The notes: generated by a model not told the origin, from the letters alone. Positions 23,047 to 34,174 are shown, counted from the first letter of the stretch. The stretch is 64,000 nucleotides of DNA from Aurelia coerulea (GCA_039566865.1 CM076955.1:5644501-5708500); one strand, 5' to 3'. Numbers and translations: made by a program.

Positions 23047-23656
23047 TTCGTGCAAATTGTGATACCATCATGGAAATGGGTAGAAATGGGCAGTTGATAC
23101 GCCAAAAAATATAGGCTGTGGAAACAAGTTGAAAATGTCCCCCTTGTACTATTGTACACTGTGGTCCTATGTTCAAGGCCTAAGCAGGATACTGTAATAA
23201 TTTTGCTGCGTATTGTATACCAGCAATAACATTCTTGTGAAAGCTTCCCTCACTGCTATCAAATAGCTGTTTTTCTGTGCTTCGAGCTACGTATACACCT
23301 CTCACATATTAAATAGAAGTTCTTCGGTATTGCCATAGTCCCTAGAATACACACATCTATTGACTGGATATTTTTGGTGTTGTAAATTGTGCGTTAACCC
23401 CTCCAAAAATATTGGCGAAGTGTGCAAATTGTGATACAAACATCAAAGTTGGCATAGGTGGGTAGCTTGATACGCTGAACAAAATAGGATGTGGACACAG
23501 ATTGAAAAAGTCCTAGCTTGCATTTTAGAAACCTGGAACCTACCACCCCAGCCTAAATATAGTACCAAGGAGCAATTTTCAGCTTCTGTCCAGATCCTAT
23601 CTTTTGAACGTATCAGACTGCCTATCTCTATCTGGTAACACAATTTGCACGATTTT
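23047..23656. mobile_element. compact inverted cluster of 160-bp-family units
   Basis: The outer ends TCGTGCAAATTGTGATACC and its inverse (ending near 23655) are those of the large composite at 29988-33700. Forward units start at 23049, 23202 and 23411; a reversed unit occupies about 23535-23656, meeting the last forward unit head-on. It is diverged, with no interior, so it is likely an older relative of the composite. Confidence 0.6.
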
Positions 23657-24585
23657 TGCGATAAATTTCTTCCCTACCCCTCCCCAATATATTAGCAAAC
23701 TCCTCCCTCAATTTGCTTTTGGATGGAGAAATGCGAACCTAAATTCATAACTTTTATCATTTTTCCAATGACATTTAAATGAAAATCTGTAACCTGTGGG
23801 GGAAAACGCTGCGTGGGAGCGTGTATCTCTGCTTTTCCTAGGCGCAATGCACTTCAAAAACCCACGCTAGCTATATTTTCAACACAGGAAAACATTGCCA
23901 ATAATGTAAACCGTTGGTCAAACACTAATTTTGAAGGATTTAAATTCACCGCATTAACTTCCGTATAGATCTATTTTCAGACGATATTTTCTCTGGGTCC
24001 TGATTTAGCCTTGATTATCATGGTTGGAACACATTAGAGCAGTTCTTTAAATAAACCTATAAAGAAAACCAAATGGTCGAAATGAAAGCCATATAAATGT
24101 AAAGATCATGCTCACATACAGAGAGGTCATACACACGCACAAACTGACACTAATCTTCTATCTCAGTGCTCTCAAAAATAGAAGTTTAATTTTAGAATTT
24201 TTGTTGCCTGAGGTGTAAGTTATTTTAGGCCGGATTGAATCCTACTTCGCTAGATTATCGAGACTTTCCGATATAGGATATCCATACCCACAATTCCCAT
24301 GGGTTCATGCATGCAGGAAATATCAAGTTCGATGTTAACTGCCTTCGTAACGAGTTCATTTTAACAGTTGTCTCTTGAAAATCTGAATGAGCACATCTGA
24401 CATTTAAAATGAACTCAACTCAATTTTAATCCTCAGAACGAGGTTTTTCAATGCGATATTTCATATCCTTTCAGCAATGAAAAAAAATTTTGATCACTTT
24501 TAAATACATTTGGATCATTGAAAAAGAGATCAAAAAGAAAATTTATAATAGATTTGATAATTAAACTTTGGTGATTTTGCAAACA
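23657..24585. other. no feature recognised
   Basis: AT-rich DNA without supported gene or repeat. Confidence 0.3.
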
Positions 24586-24587
24586 GG

Positions 24588-24610
24588 AGTACTTTTTTGG
24601 GACACCCGGT
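24588..24610 (-). repeat. solo TA-type transposon right end
   Basis: TTTTTTGGGACACCCGGTA is the right end of the family at 27456-28056. The matching left end is absent, so this is a deletion remnant. Confidence 0.55.
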
Positions 24611-24799
24611 ATTTAAAAGATTCTAAGTACATAAAAGTAGCTCAGGCTACTCAAATTAAAATGCGAGCCTAACGTCATTCCTCTTGACATAGATCAGTTA
24701 CCTAAATATGGTTCGGCACGTGTCACAGCCAATTGTCTTTGCATGACAATTGTGATCGAAAGCATATCTATGCTTAAATAACAAACTGTTCCAAAGCGT

Positions 24800-25205
24800 T
24801 AATATATTGTAGCTATAAAAAATGGGATTAATCTCGAAGCTTACCTATCATTAATAACCAACAGAACTGAGAGACGTATTATGACAAAACTGCGACCTAG
24901 CGACCACTGCCTTGCAATAGAAACCTCCAATAGAAAGAGATAAAAGATTCTGCTCAACTTGTAAAAACAAAATTGAAGACGAGACACAGTTTATCCTTAA
25001 GGAATGTGGAACATTCAAGGCACCACGAGAAATCTTTTTAAATTGCGCAAAAGAGACCTACCCAAATTTTGAATCAATTCCAACTAATAAACAAAAGCTC
25101 ATATTTCTACAAACTAATGAAAATCGTCACTTCTTAGAAGCTTTCATAAGATATCTCAACACAATATACAAACTGAGATCCAAAAACGACATCCAGAAAC
25201 ATTAA
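24800..25205 (+). mobile_element. LINE ORF2 C-terminal fragment (pseudogene)
   Basis: The plus-strand translation reads GINLEAYLSLITNRTERR, then MTKLRPSDHCLAIET, a frameshift near 24930, then DKRFCSTCKNKIEDETQFIL, and stops at 25203. The L-R-x-S-x-H-x-L-A-I-E motif followed by R-x-C-x2-C...E-D-E-x-x-x-L-x-x-C is a familiar zinc-knuckle-like region near the C-terminus of non-LTR retrotransposon polyproteins. It is 5' truncated and frameshifted, so inactive. Confidence 0.65.
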
Positions 25206-25752
25206 ACTTGATTGATGATATATAACCTAAATTTCTTAATATAACCGCTGATATTTTGTTAGTAGCTTTAATTTGTAGTTCGTAGTTAGACCATGTATCT
25301 TAATGATATTGAGTCTTCGTTGAAAAAAAGCTTGGATTGTCTTCAAAATCTAACCATATAACAAATCTGTATATAAATATGTTTTTCACGAGAGATCCCA
25401 TAGTTAGCTAGTTGCATAGGCACTAGTGGACTGGGTACAATTTTGAAATAAGGAAAAGTTTTGTGAAATGTTGTTTAACTTTGAACAGGAACATTTATGT
25501 CCAAATGAAAAACATCTTAATAAAAATAAATGATCAACGTGCAAACTTACATAATTTGAAGTCACATTTGTGTTGTGCATTCTTCGTCAATACGCTTTGA
25601 TGTTTTACCTGAATTTGAAGGAGTAGTTGAATATATCATATTACTTCTGGTTAGCAAAGACTAAGAATAAGAAATTGGTTCCAAAACCGAAATTATGGAA
25701 AATAGTTACTGCAAGGAGCTATATGTTGCTCTCATACTAGATAAAGCCATTA
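25206..25752. other. probable LINE 3' flank, otherwise featureless
   Basis: AT-rich DNA after the LINE stop codon; no clear 3' tail border. Confidence 0.3.
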
Positions 25753-25760
25753 CGTATATA

Positions 25761-26067
25761 CCCGGGGGGTCTACCTTGGAGAAAAATAACGGGGATGTGC
25801 CTGCCAAAAGAAAATTTTATGACCCTGTCCTGGAATAAATGTTTGAAAACATATTACCTGTTCTGGACAATACAAGTGTCTTATGTGAGTTACCTTAATT
25901 TTGCATGTCAACTCTGACCTGTCCTTGGAAAAAAGCTTTAATGAACATACCTGTGCCGGAATAAATACGCAAAAGGTATAATCCTGTCCTGGAATTTTCA
26001 ACCGAAAATGGGGCCCTATTGGCAGGCACATCCCCGAGTGCTCAATGTATCAAGTAGACCCCCCGGG
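25761..26067. mobile_element. 8-bp-TSD TIR element, CCCGGGGGG family, copy 1
   Basis: The ends are CCCGGGGGGTCTAC and GTAGACCCCCCGGG, with perfect 8-bp duplications CGTATATA at 25753-25760 and 26068-26075. Subterminal GGGGATGTGCCTGCCA is also inverted. Inside, CTGTCCTGGAAT-like motifs recur. An 8-bp duplication fits hAT, P, Merlin or Zisupton groups; no transposase is present to choose among them. Confidence 0.85.
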
Positions 26068-26075
26068 CGTATATA

Positions 26076-26714
26076 TAATTGATCTAGCACAGGTGCCAGA
26101 GAATCAAATGCAAGTTTGAGGACTTACGTAGTTGATTCTATATGAGACATATTCTGATATCTTGATTAATCAAACAGTGTGGGAAGTGTGTACGGGAGAA
26201 ATCGAGCAAAGAACATTGCGCGGTAAAGCATTCGCCTGAAGTTGAACTGTCATACTGCTAATTAATTAGGTCCTTTTTCATTACCCCTGTCAACAAACAT
26301 CGAGTCAAATTATATACTAAATAGACTGTCGCAGATATCATCTCGGATGAATTGCCATAGAAGCATTATAATTTTATCTGTGAAATAGATTGAATCAAGA
26401 AAACAAGATTAAACCATGATCCCTAGATACGTCAGCTTTCCATTGACAGAAAAGCGTCCTCTGCTTCTAAACCTAGCCCGATGATACTTGGTGTTATGGG
26501 AAAAGCTGAATTCCAAATTTGCTTTGGAGCAAGAAATTTGAATGACATAATTAGCTGATACCTGGAATTCACAAGTTGACCAGAAGAAACCTGTGCTGTT
26601 TAAAATATAACTACAAAACTTTTATCATTATTTTGCTCTAATTCCTTTTTCAAAATTACGAGAAAGGCTACATTAATCTTAGAAGTGGTATCAGCTATTT
26701 TCATATGGTTTATA
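26076..26714. other. no feature recognised
   Basis: No supported gene or repeat before the next transposon end. Confidence 0.3.
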
Positions 26715-27342
26715 CCGGGTGAACCAGAAAAAAGTTCCCACTTTTGAAAATTCATAGCATCAAGAGTACTGGATGGATTGGAATGAATCAATATTTGCTT
26801 GACAGCCAAAATATCAAAGAAATTTTGTGATTTTTCTGGCCTTGTTACAAGCACTGGAAAAATTGGTAAATTCAAATTTAGAAAACTTTGCGGTTGCAAA
26901 ATGACTGAAAAAGGCCTAAAATACTTGATCAAATCATAAAGGAATCCTCGCTCAGAACAACAACAAAAAATGCAATTTCTCATGGGTGAGAGATATCACC
27001 TGCACATTTATTGCCATGGGATTGAAAATCTTTAGTATCTGCTTGAGAATCTATCTCTCATTACTCTTGAGAGAGGTGAAATGCCCGTGCGCATTGTTCT
27101 GTGTGAGGAGAGACCTAACGATTTGATCAAGTGTTTTAGGACCTTTCTCAGTCATTTTAAAAACATGAACTTTCTGTAAAGTTGAATTTAACTATATTTG
27201 CAGTGCTCGTAAGAAGATGAGAAAAATCACAACAATACTTTGATCTTTTGGCTTTTAACTAGCATTTGAATCATTTAAATCCATGAAGTACTTGTGGTGC
27301 TACGCATTTTTGAAAGTGGGAAATTTTTTCTGGCTCAACCGG
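26715..27342. mobile_element. TA-flanked long-TIR element
   Basis: CCGGGTGAACCAGAAAAAAG starts it and CTGGCTCAACCGG ends it, with TA on both sides (26713-26714, 27343-27344). The arms are long: the CTTGATCAAATC / GATTTGATCAAG and CACTTTTGAAAA / TTTTGAAAGTGG pairs are visible. TA duplication and CCGGG ends fit the Tc1/mariner (IS630) superfamily. A 127-codon minus frame overlapping the left arm has no transposase motif. Confidence 0.75.
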
Positions 27343-27455
27343 TACTTCAACGAAATCACAGCTTGAAAAAAGAGTTATTCCACGCCAAAGTTAAAAAATA
27401 TCCCTTTTTTGCAGTATTTATTGGATTTTGGCATTTTTGGAAAACAAAGAAAGTA

Positions 27456-28056
27456 TCGGGTGTCCCAAAAAAGTTTACAGATTTGGTTGACTCAAGAGAT
27501 ATGAATTTAGCTTTAATCAATGGCTAATCACTTTCAAATGTTCCTCGATTGTTAACATGAACATAGATAACTCGTTTGTTGGTATTGGTGCTTTGAGAGC
27601 AGAAATACCAACCTTGAAAACTCAAATTTGCGTCCACCTGCAAACCAGAGCTTCGGTCTTTTGGCCTAAGCAAGCTCCTGAAGCACATCGAAATTAAGAA
27701 CTGAAATTAATGAAAAATAAAGAAACTGCTCAATGGGTGACTGGGGGTGACTTCTGAAAAACAGAATAAAACGAGATGTAATATTTTTCAAATTTTATCA
27801 AGGCTATCATTGATTTATACGCTGTGTCTTGAGAATTTGCTCAGGCCAAAAGCCCAAAGCTCTAGTTTGCAGGACGAGACAAATTTGAGCTTTCAAGATT
27901 AACATGTCTGCTCTCAAAGCACTAACACCAACAAACGAGGTACCTATGTTCAAGTTAACTATCGAGAAACATTTTTAGAGTGATTAGATATTGATTGAAG
28001 TTAAATGTACACAGCTGGAATCAACCAAATCCGTATACATTTTTTGGGACACCCGG
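27456..28056. mobile_element. TA-flanked long-TIR element, GGGTGTCCC family
   Basis: The ends TCGGGTGTCCCAAAAAA and TTTTTTGGGACACCCGG are flanked by TA (27454-27455, 28057-28058). The two halves are mostly inverted copies of each other. Sister copies: 53523-54124, 58128-58677 and the broken 12979-13415. It is a non-autonomous mariner-like MITE. Confidence 0.85.
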
Positions 28057-28642
28057 TACTGTTTTTGAAGCAATCACTATTTCGATTTTCTTGCGCCATA
28101 AATCAGCAACCATTTGTCAAATTGCCTAATAAAGGTCTCAAACTCTAAGTTAGCATTTCCTATGCAACTGCATCAAGGATGGGACAATATAACGAAGCTC
28201 CTACACAGCAGTCTTACAAAAGGGGCACAACTTTGTCAGTCACGAGAACGCAACATTTAAACATTTTGTAGCCCTCCTGCCAGTATGAGACAGAATGATA
28301 CTCAAGGATAAGCCCGAGGCTCGGTGTAACCCAGTAATCTTCTAATCAAAACGCGACCTCAACATGTCTTACAGTGCGCAATCCAATTAACTACAGCACC
28401 TTCAATCGACTTAAAAGGTTATGATAGCATTAATATTACAATAAGCCACGCATGCGTAGTACAGGGTATTACATCATCTTTCCTTGAAAGGATTTAGCAT
28501 TAAATTTCTGGGCGGAATAGTAGGTCTATGGTGATCAGCTTTGAGATCAATGAGTTTAGAATATGAGAAAATTTGTGTCCGTTGATTTGATTCAAATATG
28601 AGTTAATCTTAAGCAAACTTGAAAATCCTTTAAATTTCCGTG

Positions 28643-28970
28643 GTAAACCCAAAGTTTGTCAAAGACATTTTATCAAATTTCACCTGCAGTGTAATGAATT
28701 TTCTCTTAATCTAATATCTTATTTTTGTTTGAAATAACTACTTCGTTCCAGCTAACTTTTCAATGTTATTGCCATGAATGTTAAAATAAATGAAAATGAA
28801 ATGTATGGGAAGGCCAACTTTTGGCAAAGATATTTTATCAAATTTCACCTGTAGCGTATTGAATGTTCTCATAATCTAATATTGATATTTTATGTTTATT
28901 GAAATAACTACTTTGTTCCAGTTACATTTTCAAGGATACCGTTATACTGAAGTTTAAAATAAAATTGTAA
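28643..28970 (+). repeat. two-copy tandem duplication, about 170 bp
   Basis: ATTTTATCAAATTTCACCTG, GAAATAACTACTT and GTTCCAGTTA-like segments occur in order in 28643-28790 and again in 28813-28970. Confidence 0.75.
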
Positions 28971-29267
28971 AATTTAACCAATTACTGCAAACTATTAGTG
29001 ACTTCAAAATTAAAACTTAAACCATCTCCAAAGGGATTCAAATGATTTAGGAATTTATTGACCATAAACGGTGCCAGATAACTAACTGCATCAGCATCTA
29101 TTTCAAATTGATATCAAATTTCTTTTAAATGTTGTCCAACGCCTCTTCTGTTCTGCTTAAACATTTGTGAACATTCTTCGTAAGGAAATTTGTTGGAAAT
29201 TGCAAGAGGGATACAAAAGACATCAGATTTGAATATCTACCAAAGAAAATGACTTTTTACGGTAAAT

Positions 29268-29580
29268 GACAGCATAGCTTCCAAATCTTTAACTCGGCGT
29301 AAAAATGTGGGTGTAAAATTATGGGATCTATTTCTTCTGATTGAATGGCTTGAAAGAAACTTTAGATCCTTATCTTTAATTCTATTGTTGGACTTTTAAG
29401 AAATCTTGAATATTTTTCGAAATTATAACGTATCTAACATTTCAACTAATTTGAGGATGTGACATCATCAAATTTCTAAATCATAAACCAGAGGAGTGAT
29501 AGACTTTTGCTTGATACCATATTGCAGACATCCATAAACTATGGTCTTCTTCGAAATTATTTCATGTTGCTTCAAACACT
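29268..29580 (+). repeat. half copy of the 6150-6750 repeat
   Basis: About 300 bp follow the left half of the 6150-6750 element closely (CGGCGTAAAAATGTGGGTG, TTGAATGGCTTGAAAGAAAC, CATAAACCAGA). The inverted right half is missing. Confidence 0.8.
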
Positions 29581-29987
29581 TAAAGGAGCGTTGTCTACTA
29601 ATAAACACCACCAAACTACACAATAGCTGTATCATGCCCTATACTCCTATACTCCTTTTTTCATTAAATCAAGGTTTTTAAAGCAAGCTCTGCAACTGCT
29701 CAAGTTCCCAAAACTTTATTGACCTCAGCAGCTAAGTGATAAAAGGGTGTGCTATGACGTCACAATTATATCTTTTGATTTAGACCTTGACAAACTGTAT
29801 GGAACTGCACGTTAAAGGCACTGAGTCATGACAAATAGACTTTCTTTGCCGTATATCATGTGATCCCCATGTGATAAAGAGTAATTATCATGTGATCAGT
29901 TTCATTTCACATGAACGTTAGCAAATCAGATGCACCGTTGAGAAGAATGAGTTATAGTGAGGGCTGTTAGCACAAAAAAATGGGTGA
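29581..29987. other. no feature recognised
   Basis: Two TTAAAGG motifs (29583, 29813) resemble TTAA-element ends, but no partner ends are found. Confidence 0.25.
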
Positions 29988-31280
29988 ATTGTGCAAATTG
30001 TGATACCAGCAAGAAACTTGGTGGAGATGGGCAGTTTGATCATGGGTAGTTAGACACTGCTGGTGTGCTTCTATGGAGAAGAGCTGGATAATATGTATCT
30101 GCGGGGGAAATTTTTTACAGTGCTGCGGAGGAGATACCTGCGGGGGAAATTTTTTACTGTACTGTGGAGGAGATATTTGCGGGGGAAATTTTTATAACAC
30201 TGTGGAGGAGATATCGGAAGCGAAAAGAGAAGGAGAGAGAAGAAATTTTAATAGTTTAATTAATATTTTCGTCCTTTTGATATCTCCTCCGCAGCACTGT
30301 AAAAAATTTCCCCCGCAGATACATATTATCCAGCTCTTCTCCATAGAAGCACACCAGCAGTGTCTAACTACCCATGGTTTGATATGCTGAAAAAGATGGG
30401 ATGTGGACACAAGCTGAAAAATGCCCCCTTGTGCTATTTTTAGACTGGGGAACTAGGCTCCAGGCCTCTAAAAAGGAAATAGTAACAATTTTGCTGCAAA
30501 TTATGATACCAGCATGAAACTTGGTGGAGATGGGTAGTTTGATATGCTGAAAATGATGGGATGTGGACACAAGCTGAAAAATGCCCCCTTGTGCTATTTT
30601 TAGACTGGGGTACTAGGCTCCAGGCCTCTAAAAAGGAAATAGTAATAATTTTGCTGCAAATTATGATACCAGCACGAAACTTGGTGGAGATGGGTAGCTT
30701 GATATGCTGAAAATGATGGAATGTGGACACAAGCTGAAAAATGCCCCATTGTGCTATTTTTAGACTAGGGTACTAGGTTCCAGGCCTCTAAAAAGGAAAT
30801 CGTAATCATTTTGCTGCAAATTATGATACCAGCATGAAACTTGGTGGAGATGGGCAGTTTTATATTCTAAAAATGATGGAATGTGGACACAAGCTGAAAA
30901 ATGCCCCATTGTGCTATTTTTAGACTGGGGTACTAGGTTCCAGGCCTCTAAAAAGAAAATCGTAATCATTTTGCTGCAAATTATGATACCAGCATGAAAC
31001 TTGGTGGAGATGGGCAGTTTTATATGCTGAAAATGATGGAATGTAGACACAAGCTGAAAAATGCCCCCTTGTGCTATTTTTAGACTGGGGTACTAGATTC
31101 CAGGCCTCAAAAAGACTTTCACAATCATTTTGCTGCAAAATGTGATACCAGCATGAAACTTGGTAGAGATAGGCAGTTATCATACGCTGGAAAAAATGGG
31201 ATGGGATGTGGACACAAGCTAAAGAATGCCCCTTGCTATTTTCCGATTTGGATACTAGATACTAGGTTCCATGCCCCTTT
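29988..31280 (+). repeat. left 160-bp tandem array
   Basis: The motif GATATGCTGAAAATGATGG recurs at 30381, 30541, 30701, 30861, 31021 and 31181, giving an exact 160-bp period. The first unit is split by the foldback at 30041-30376; the last is more diverged. Because 160 is not a multiple of three, the repeated 96-codon frames here are repeat artefacts. Confidence 0.95.
30041..30376. mobile_element. foldback insertion within first 160-bp unit
   Basis: The arms, about 95-100 bp long, start CATGGGTAGTTAGACACTGC and end with its inverse; GTTTGAT is duplicated on both sides (30034-30040, 30377-30383). The left part carries three tandem copies of a 39-bp unit (TGCGGGGGAAATTTTTTACA...GGAGGAGATA); the right arm retains one. 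The host unit is otherwise continuous across it. Confidence 0.85.
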
Positions 31281-32975
31281 TTCTACTTCGTAATATCGCA
31301 CCCAAAACAAAGAGTTCGCTGAGAGTTTATGATTTGCTATTTTGTTTGAAGAAACAATAATAAAGTTAAGTAAGAAATATAAGAGGTATTACCAACCGGC
31401 TGCTCCCCAGCAAGTTCTTACTGTTCTCGAGGACTGTTGCAGAGTTTGTTGTACTGTAGGATCACCATGCAAAGGGAGCCTTTTGTTAATGTTTTATGGA
31501 TTTTACCGGTGTTTTACAGTGTCTTAGTTCGTAAAGGGACGGGGGTGGATTTCACCAAATGTCTCCACAATTTAGGTTGTTATTTTGTTATATTTTCTGG
31601 GATATAAATCTTTCGATATCAGGTTTTTGTTCTCGTGTGTACTACTGGTGTTTGTTTTGAAAGAGAATCAAAGAAGGTACATGGTGAAAACGCTGAGAAG
31701 GATGCGAAGAATGGGGCTGAGTTAGGTGTGGTAGAGGATCTCCGTATACAGAGGCCTCTTGTACTTATCATGTTGCCTGGTGGGATTGGTATATTGTGTG
31801 TCATGTTGTGGTTTGGAGGAAATAGGGAATGGGGCATGAGAGTGGGGGGCTAGAATTTTCCAACGCATTTTTTAATTTGGTCGTTAAAGGTTCTGTCGTG
31901 TATTTGATGTGATGTTAAGTTTCTTGTGTACGTTTTCATGTTCTGCTATGACCATTTGTTTTCGTTTTCGTCTGTTTTCCGATTGGTTTGGAATGGTATG
32001 AAAAAGGCATAACAGTAAATGGGAAACTCATTTGTTCCAAGTTGTAAAGGGTAGGGTGGGAGAATAGGCTCACCGGGCTCACTATTTCAACGGGAGGTGC
32101 TAACACAAGGATATGCTGAGTGAAGGTTTGAGGGGGGGGGGGGTTGTGCTAAGCGATGCAATTTTATTGGTGGTGTCATTTGTTAAAATCACTTTCTAGT
32201 TATTGTTTTTTGTTTGTTGTTTTTTATTTTCAAAATCATTTGATCTTCAGCGGTTTTCCTGTAAATGTTTCTATGGTAGTAGGATCGGAAAATTGTCCCC
32301 GAAGGGGGATACGGGTACCCTCAGTGATCCCTGGACAGTGGAACACTGTCAATGACTACATATAATTCGTTTTGTTGTGATTTTTGTTGCAATGGGCTTG
32401 AAGGGAGATGATTGGGTTTGGATTGAGGTATTTGGCATTGTGCCGAATTTAGGCCTTATAGCTGTAATCATTGGTTGTATCAGTTTATCGTCGTGTTATG
32501 AATGTATGTACTAATGAGGGGATGGAGCGAATTGTACATGAAGCACTGGAAAGGGGAAGCATAGGTGGTTGGGGAAAGGGAATTGCCTTAACGTTACATG
32601 CGAAGTTTTTGGGAAAGGTACCATTAAATTAATCAACGAATTACAGGCTATGTATAAAGTATGAACATAACATTTGCGTTATTTGCAAGTTCTCTTTGTC
32701 TGCATAAAGACTTGCATCGTTTGTTTTTTAACTATCCATTGAATTGTAAGTGTAAATGTAAGTGTGTCTGCTAGCAACTTAGCATGGTGCGTCAATGATG
32801 GCAGAAAATCAGGAGTGAAAATAGGGCCACCCTGCTAGATAAATAGGTGGATTACACCGCTCAACAGCAGCATTAAGTAAAATCATTCTTGTGATCAGCT
32901 AGTTTCACAACATCACTTCCAAATTTCAACAAAAAGGAATTGGACCAAATAAGCAAATCTAAAAAGAAAATTTGC
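31281..32975 (+). other. core of the composite, possible exon remnants
   Basis: The plus strand is visibly rich in G and T from about 31540 to 32640. Frames of interest: 31342-31527 (FEETIIKLSKKYKRYYQPAA); 31620-31853, after a GATATCAG acceptor-like site (FERESKKVHGENAEKDAKNG, then a hydrophobic PLVLIMLPGGIGILCVMLWF); and 32251-32365, after a long T tract and ATCTTCAG (GFPVNVSMVVGSENCPRRG, stop). They could be exons of one gene but have no recognised homologue. A G-run lies at 32132. Confidence 0.3.
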
Positions 32976-33702
32976 GATCATTTTTACACTTGTGTCCACA
33001 TCCCATTTTTTCAGCGTATCAAACTGCCCATCTCCACCAAGTTTCATGCTGGTATCACAATTTGCAGCAAAAAGATTACTGTATCCTTTTTGGAGGCCTG
33101 GAACCTAGTACCCCGTTCTAAAATTGGTACAAGGGGGGGGCATTTTCAGCTTGTGTCTACTTCAGCATATCAAACTGCCCATCTCCACCAAGTTTCATGC
33201 AGGTATCATAATTTGCAGCAAAATGATTACGATTCCCTTTTTAGAGGCCTGGAACCTAGTACCCCAGTCTAAAAATAGTACAAGGGGGCATTTTTCAGCT
33301 TGTGTCCACATTCCATCATTTACAGCATATCAAACTGCCCATCTCCACCAAGTTTCATGCTGGTATCATAATTTGCAGCAAAATTATTACTATTTCCTTT
33401 TTAGAGGCCTGGAACCTAGTACCCATATCTAAAAATAGTACAAGGGGGCATTTTTCAACTTGTGTCCACATTCCATCATTTACAGCATATCAAACTGCCC
33501 ATCTCCACCAAATTTCATGCTGGTATCATAATTTGCAGCAAAATTATTACTATTTCCTTTTTAGAGGCCTGGAACCTAGTACCCATATCTAAAAATAGTA
33601 CAAGGGGGCATTTTTCAGCTTGTGTCCACATTCCATCATTTTCAGCATATCAAACTGCCCATCTCCACCAAAATTCATGCTGGTATCATAATTTGCACGA
33701 TT
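32976..33702 (-). repeat. right 160-bp tandem array (inverted)
   Basis: TGTGTCCACAT recurs at 32991, about 33151 (variant), 33301, 33461 and 33621. The units are the reverse complement of the left array. The two units between 33305 and 33620 are almost identical to each other, suggesting recent duplication or conversion. Confidence 0.95.
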
Positions 33703-33784
33703 CATGTAATAAGCTCCCCCACTATTAGCAGATTCGTGAAGTTTAGGTATACGGAGTCTACTTAACATGACTCAATTCCTTTAA

Positions 33785-34170
33785 AGGACAAGTCCGGGGT
33801 TGGTATGATTGATGATAAAATACAAGATAATACTGCTATGAATGATGTATGATACTTTTTTCCATTATTTTTCGCCTTCTCATTGTGAAATTAAGTATTC
33901 AAATAAGCAGTTTGAGCGAAGTGACGTCATATCACGCAAACGAAAACGATTCTGTGTAATTGATTTTTCGCCTCTTTATCGTTGCAAGCCTCTTTGTCGT
34001 TTGCCTCGTTTTCGTTTGCGTGATATGACGTCACTTCGCTCAAATTGCTTATTTGAATACGTAATTTCACAAGGAGAAGGCGAAAAATAATGGAAAAAAG
34101 TATCATACATCATTCATAGTAGTATTATCTTGTATTTTATCATCAATCATACCAACCCCGTACTTGTCCT
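33785..34170. mobile_element. TTAA-flanked foldback element
   Basis: TTAA at 33781-33784 and 34171-34174. Arms of about 165 bp (33785-33950, 34007-34170) are nearly perfect reverse complements, with ends AGGACAAG and CTTGTCCT. Each arm contains a TGACGTCA (CRE-like) palindrome. A 56-bp loop separates them. The high arm identity indicates a young insertion. Confidence 0.9.
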
Positions 34171-34174
34171 TTAA

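Larger units (their letters stand above)
29988..33702. mobile_element. composite element: opposed 160-bp arrays around a 1.7-kb core
   Basis: The outer ends are inverted (GTGCAAATTGTGATACCAGC left, its near-inverse right ending at about 33702). The left array has six units and the right array about four and a half, in opposite orientation and with exactly 160-bp spacing. The core (31281-32975) is not repeated in this window. The layout resembles a DNA transposon whose terminal inverted repeats have expanded into tandem arrays, or a pearl/foldback-type element. No transposase motif is recognised and the target duplication is not resolved. Confidence 0.65.

Noticed and set aside
26600..26983. 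127-codon minus-strand frame, the longest in the window
   Set aside because: It overlaps the left arm and flank of a non-autonomous TIR element and shows no transposase or other motif.
29581..29840. Additional TTAA element from TTAAAGG motifs at 29583 and 29813
   Set aside because: Both motifs point the same way and no inverted partner end (CCTTTAA) lies in range.
30192..31183. Series of similar 70-96-codon minus-strand frames (and plus-strand ones at 32940-33728)
   Set aside because: They are the 160-bp repeat read in rotating frames; similarity follows from the DNA repeat, and there is no start, splice or family evidence for protein.
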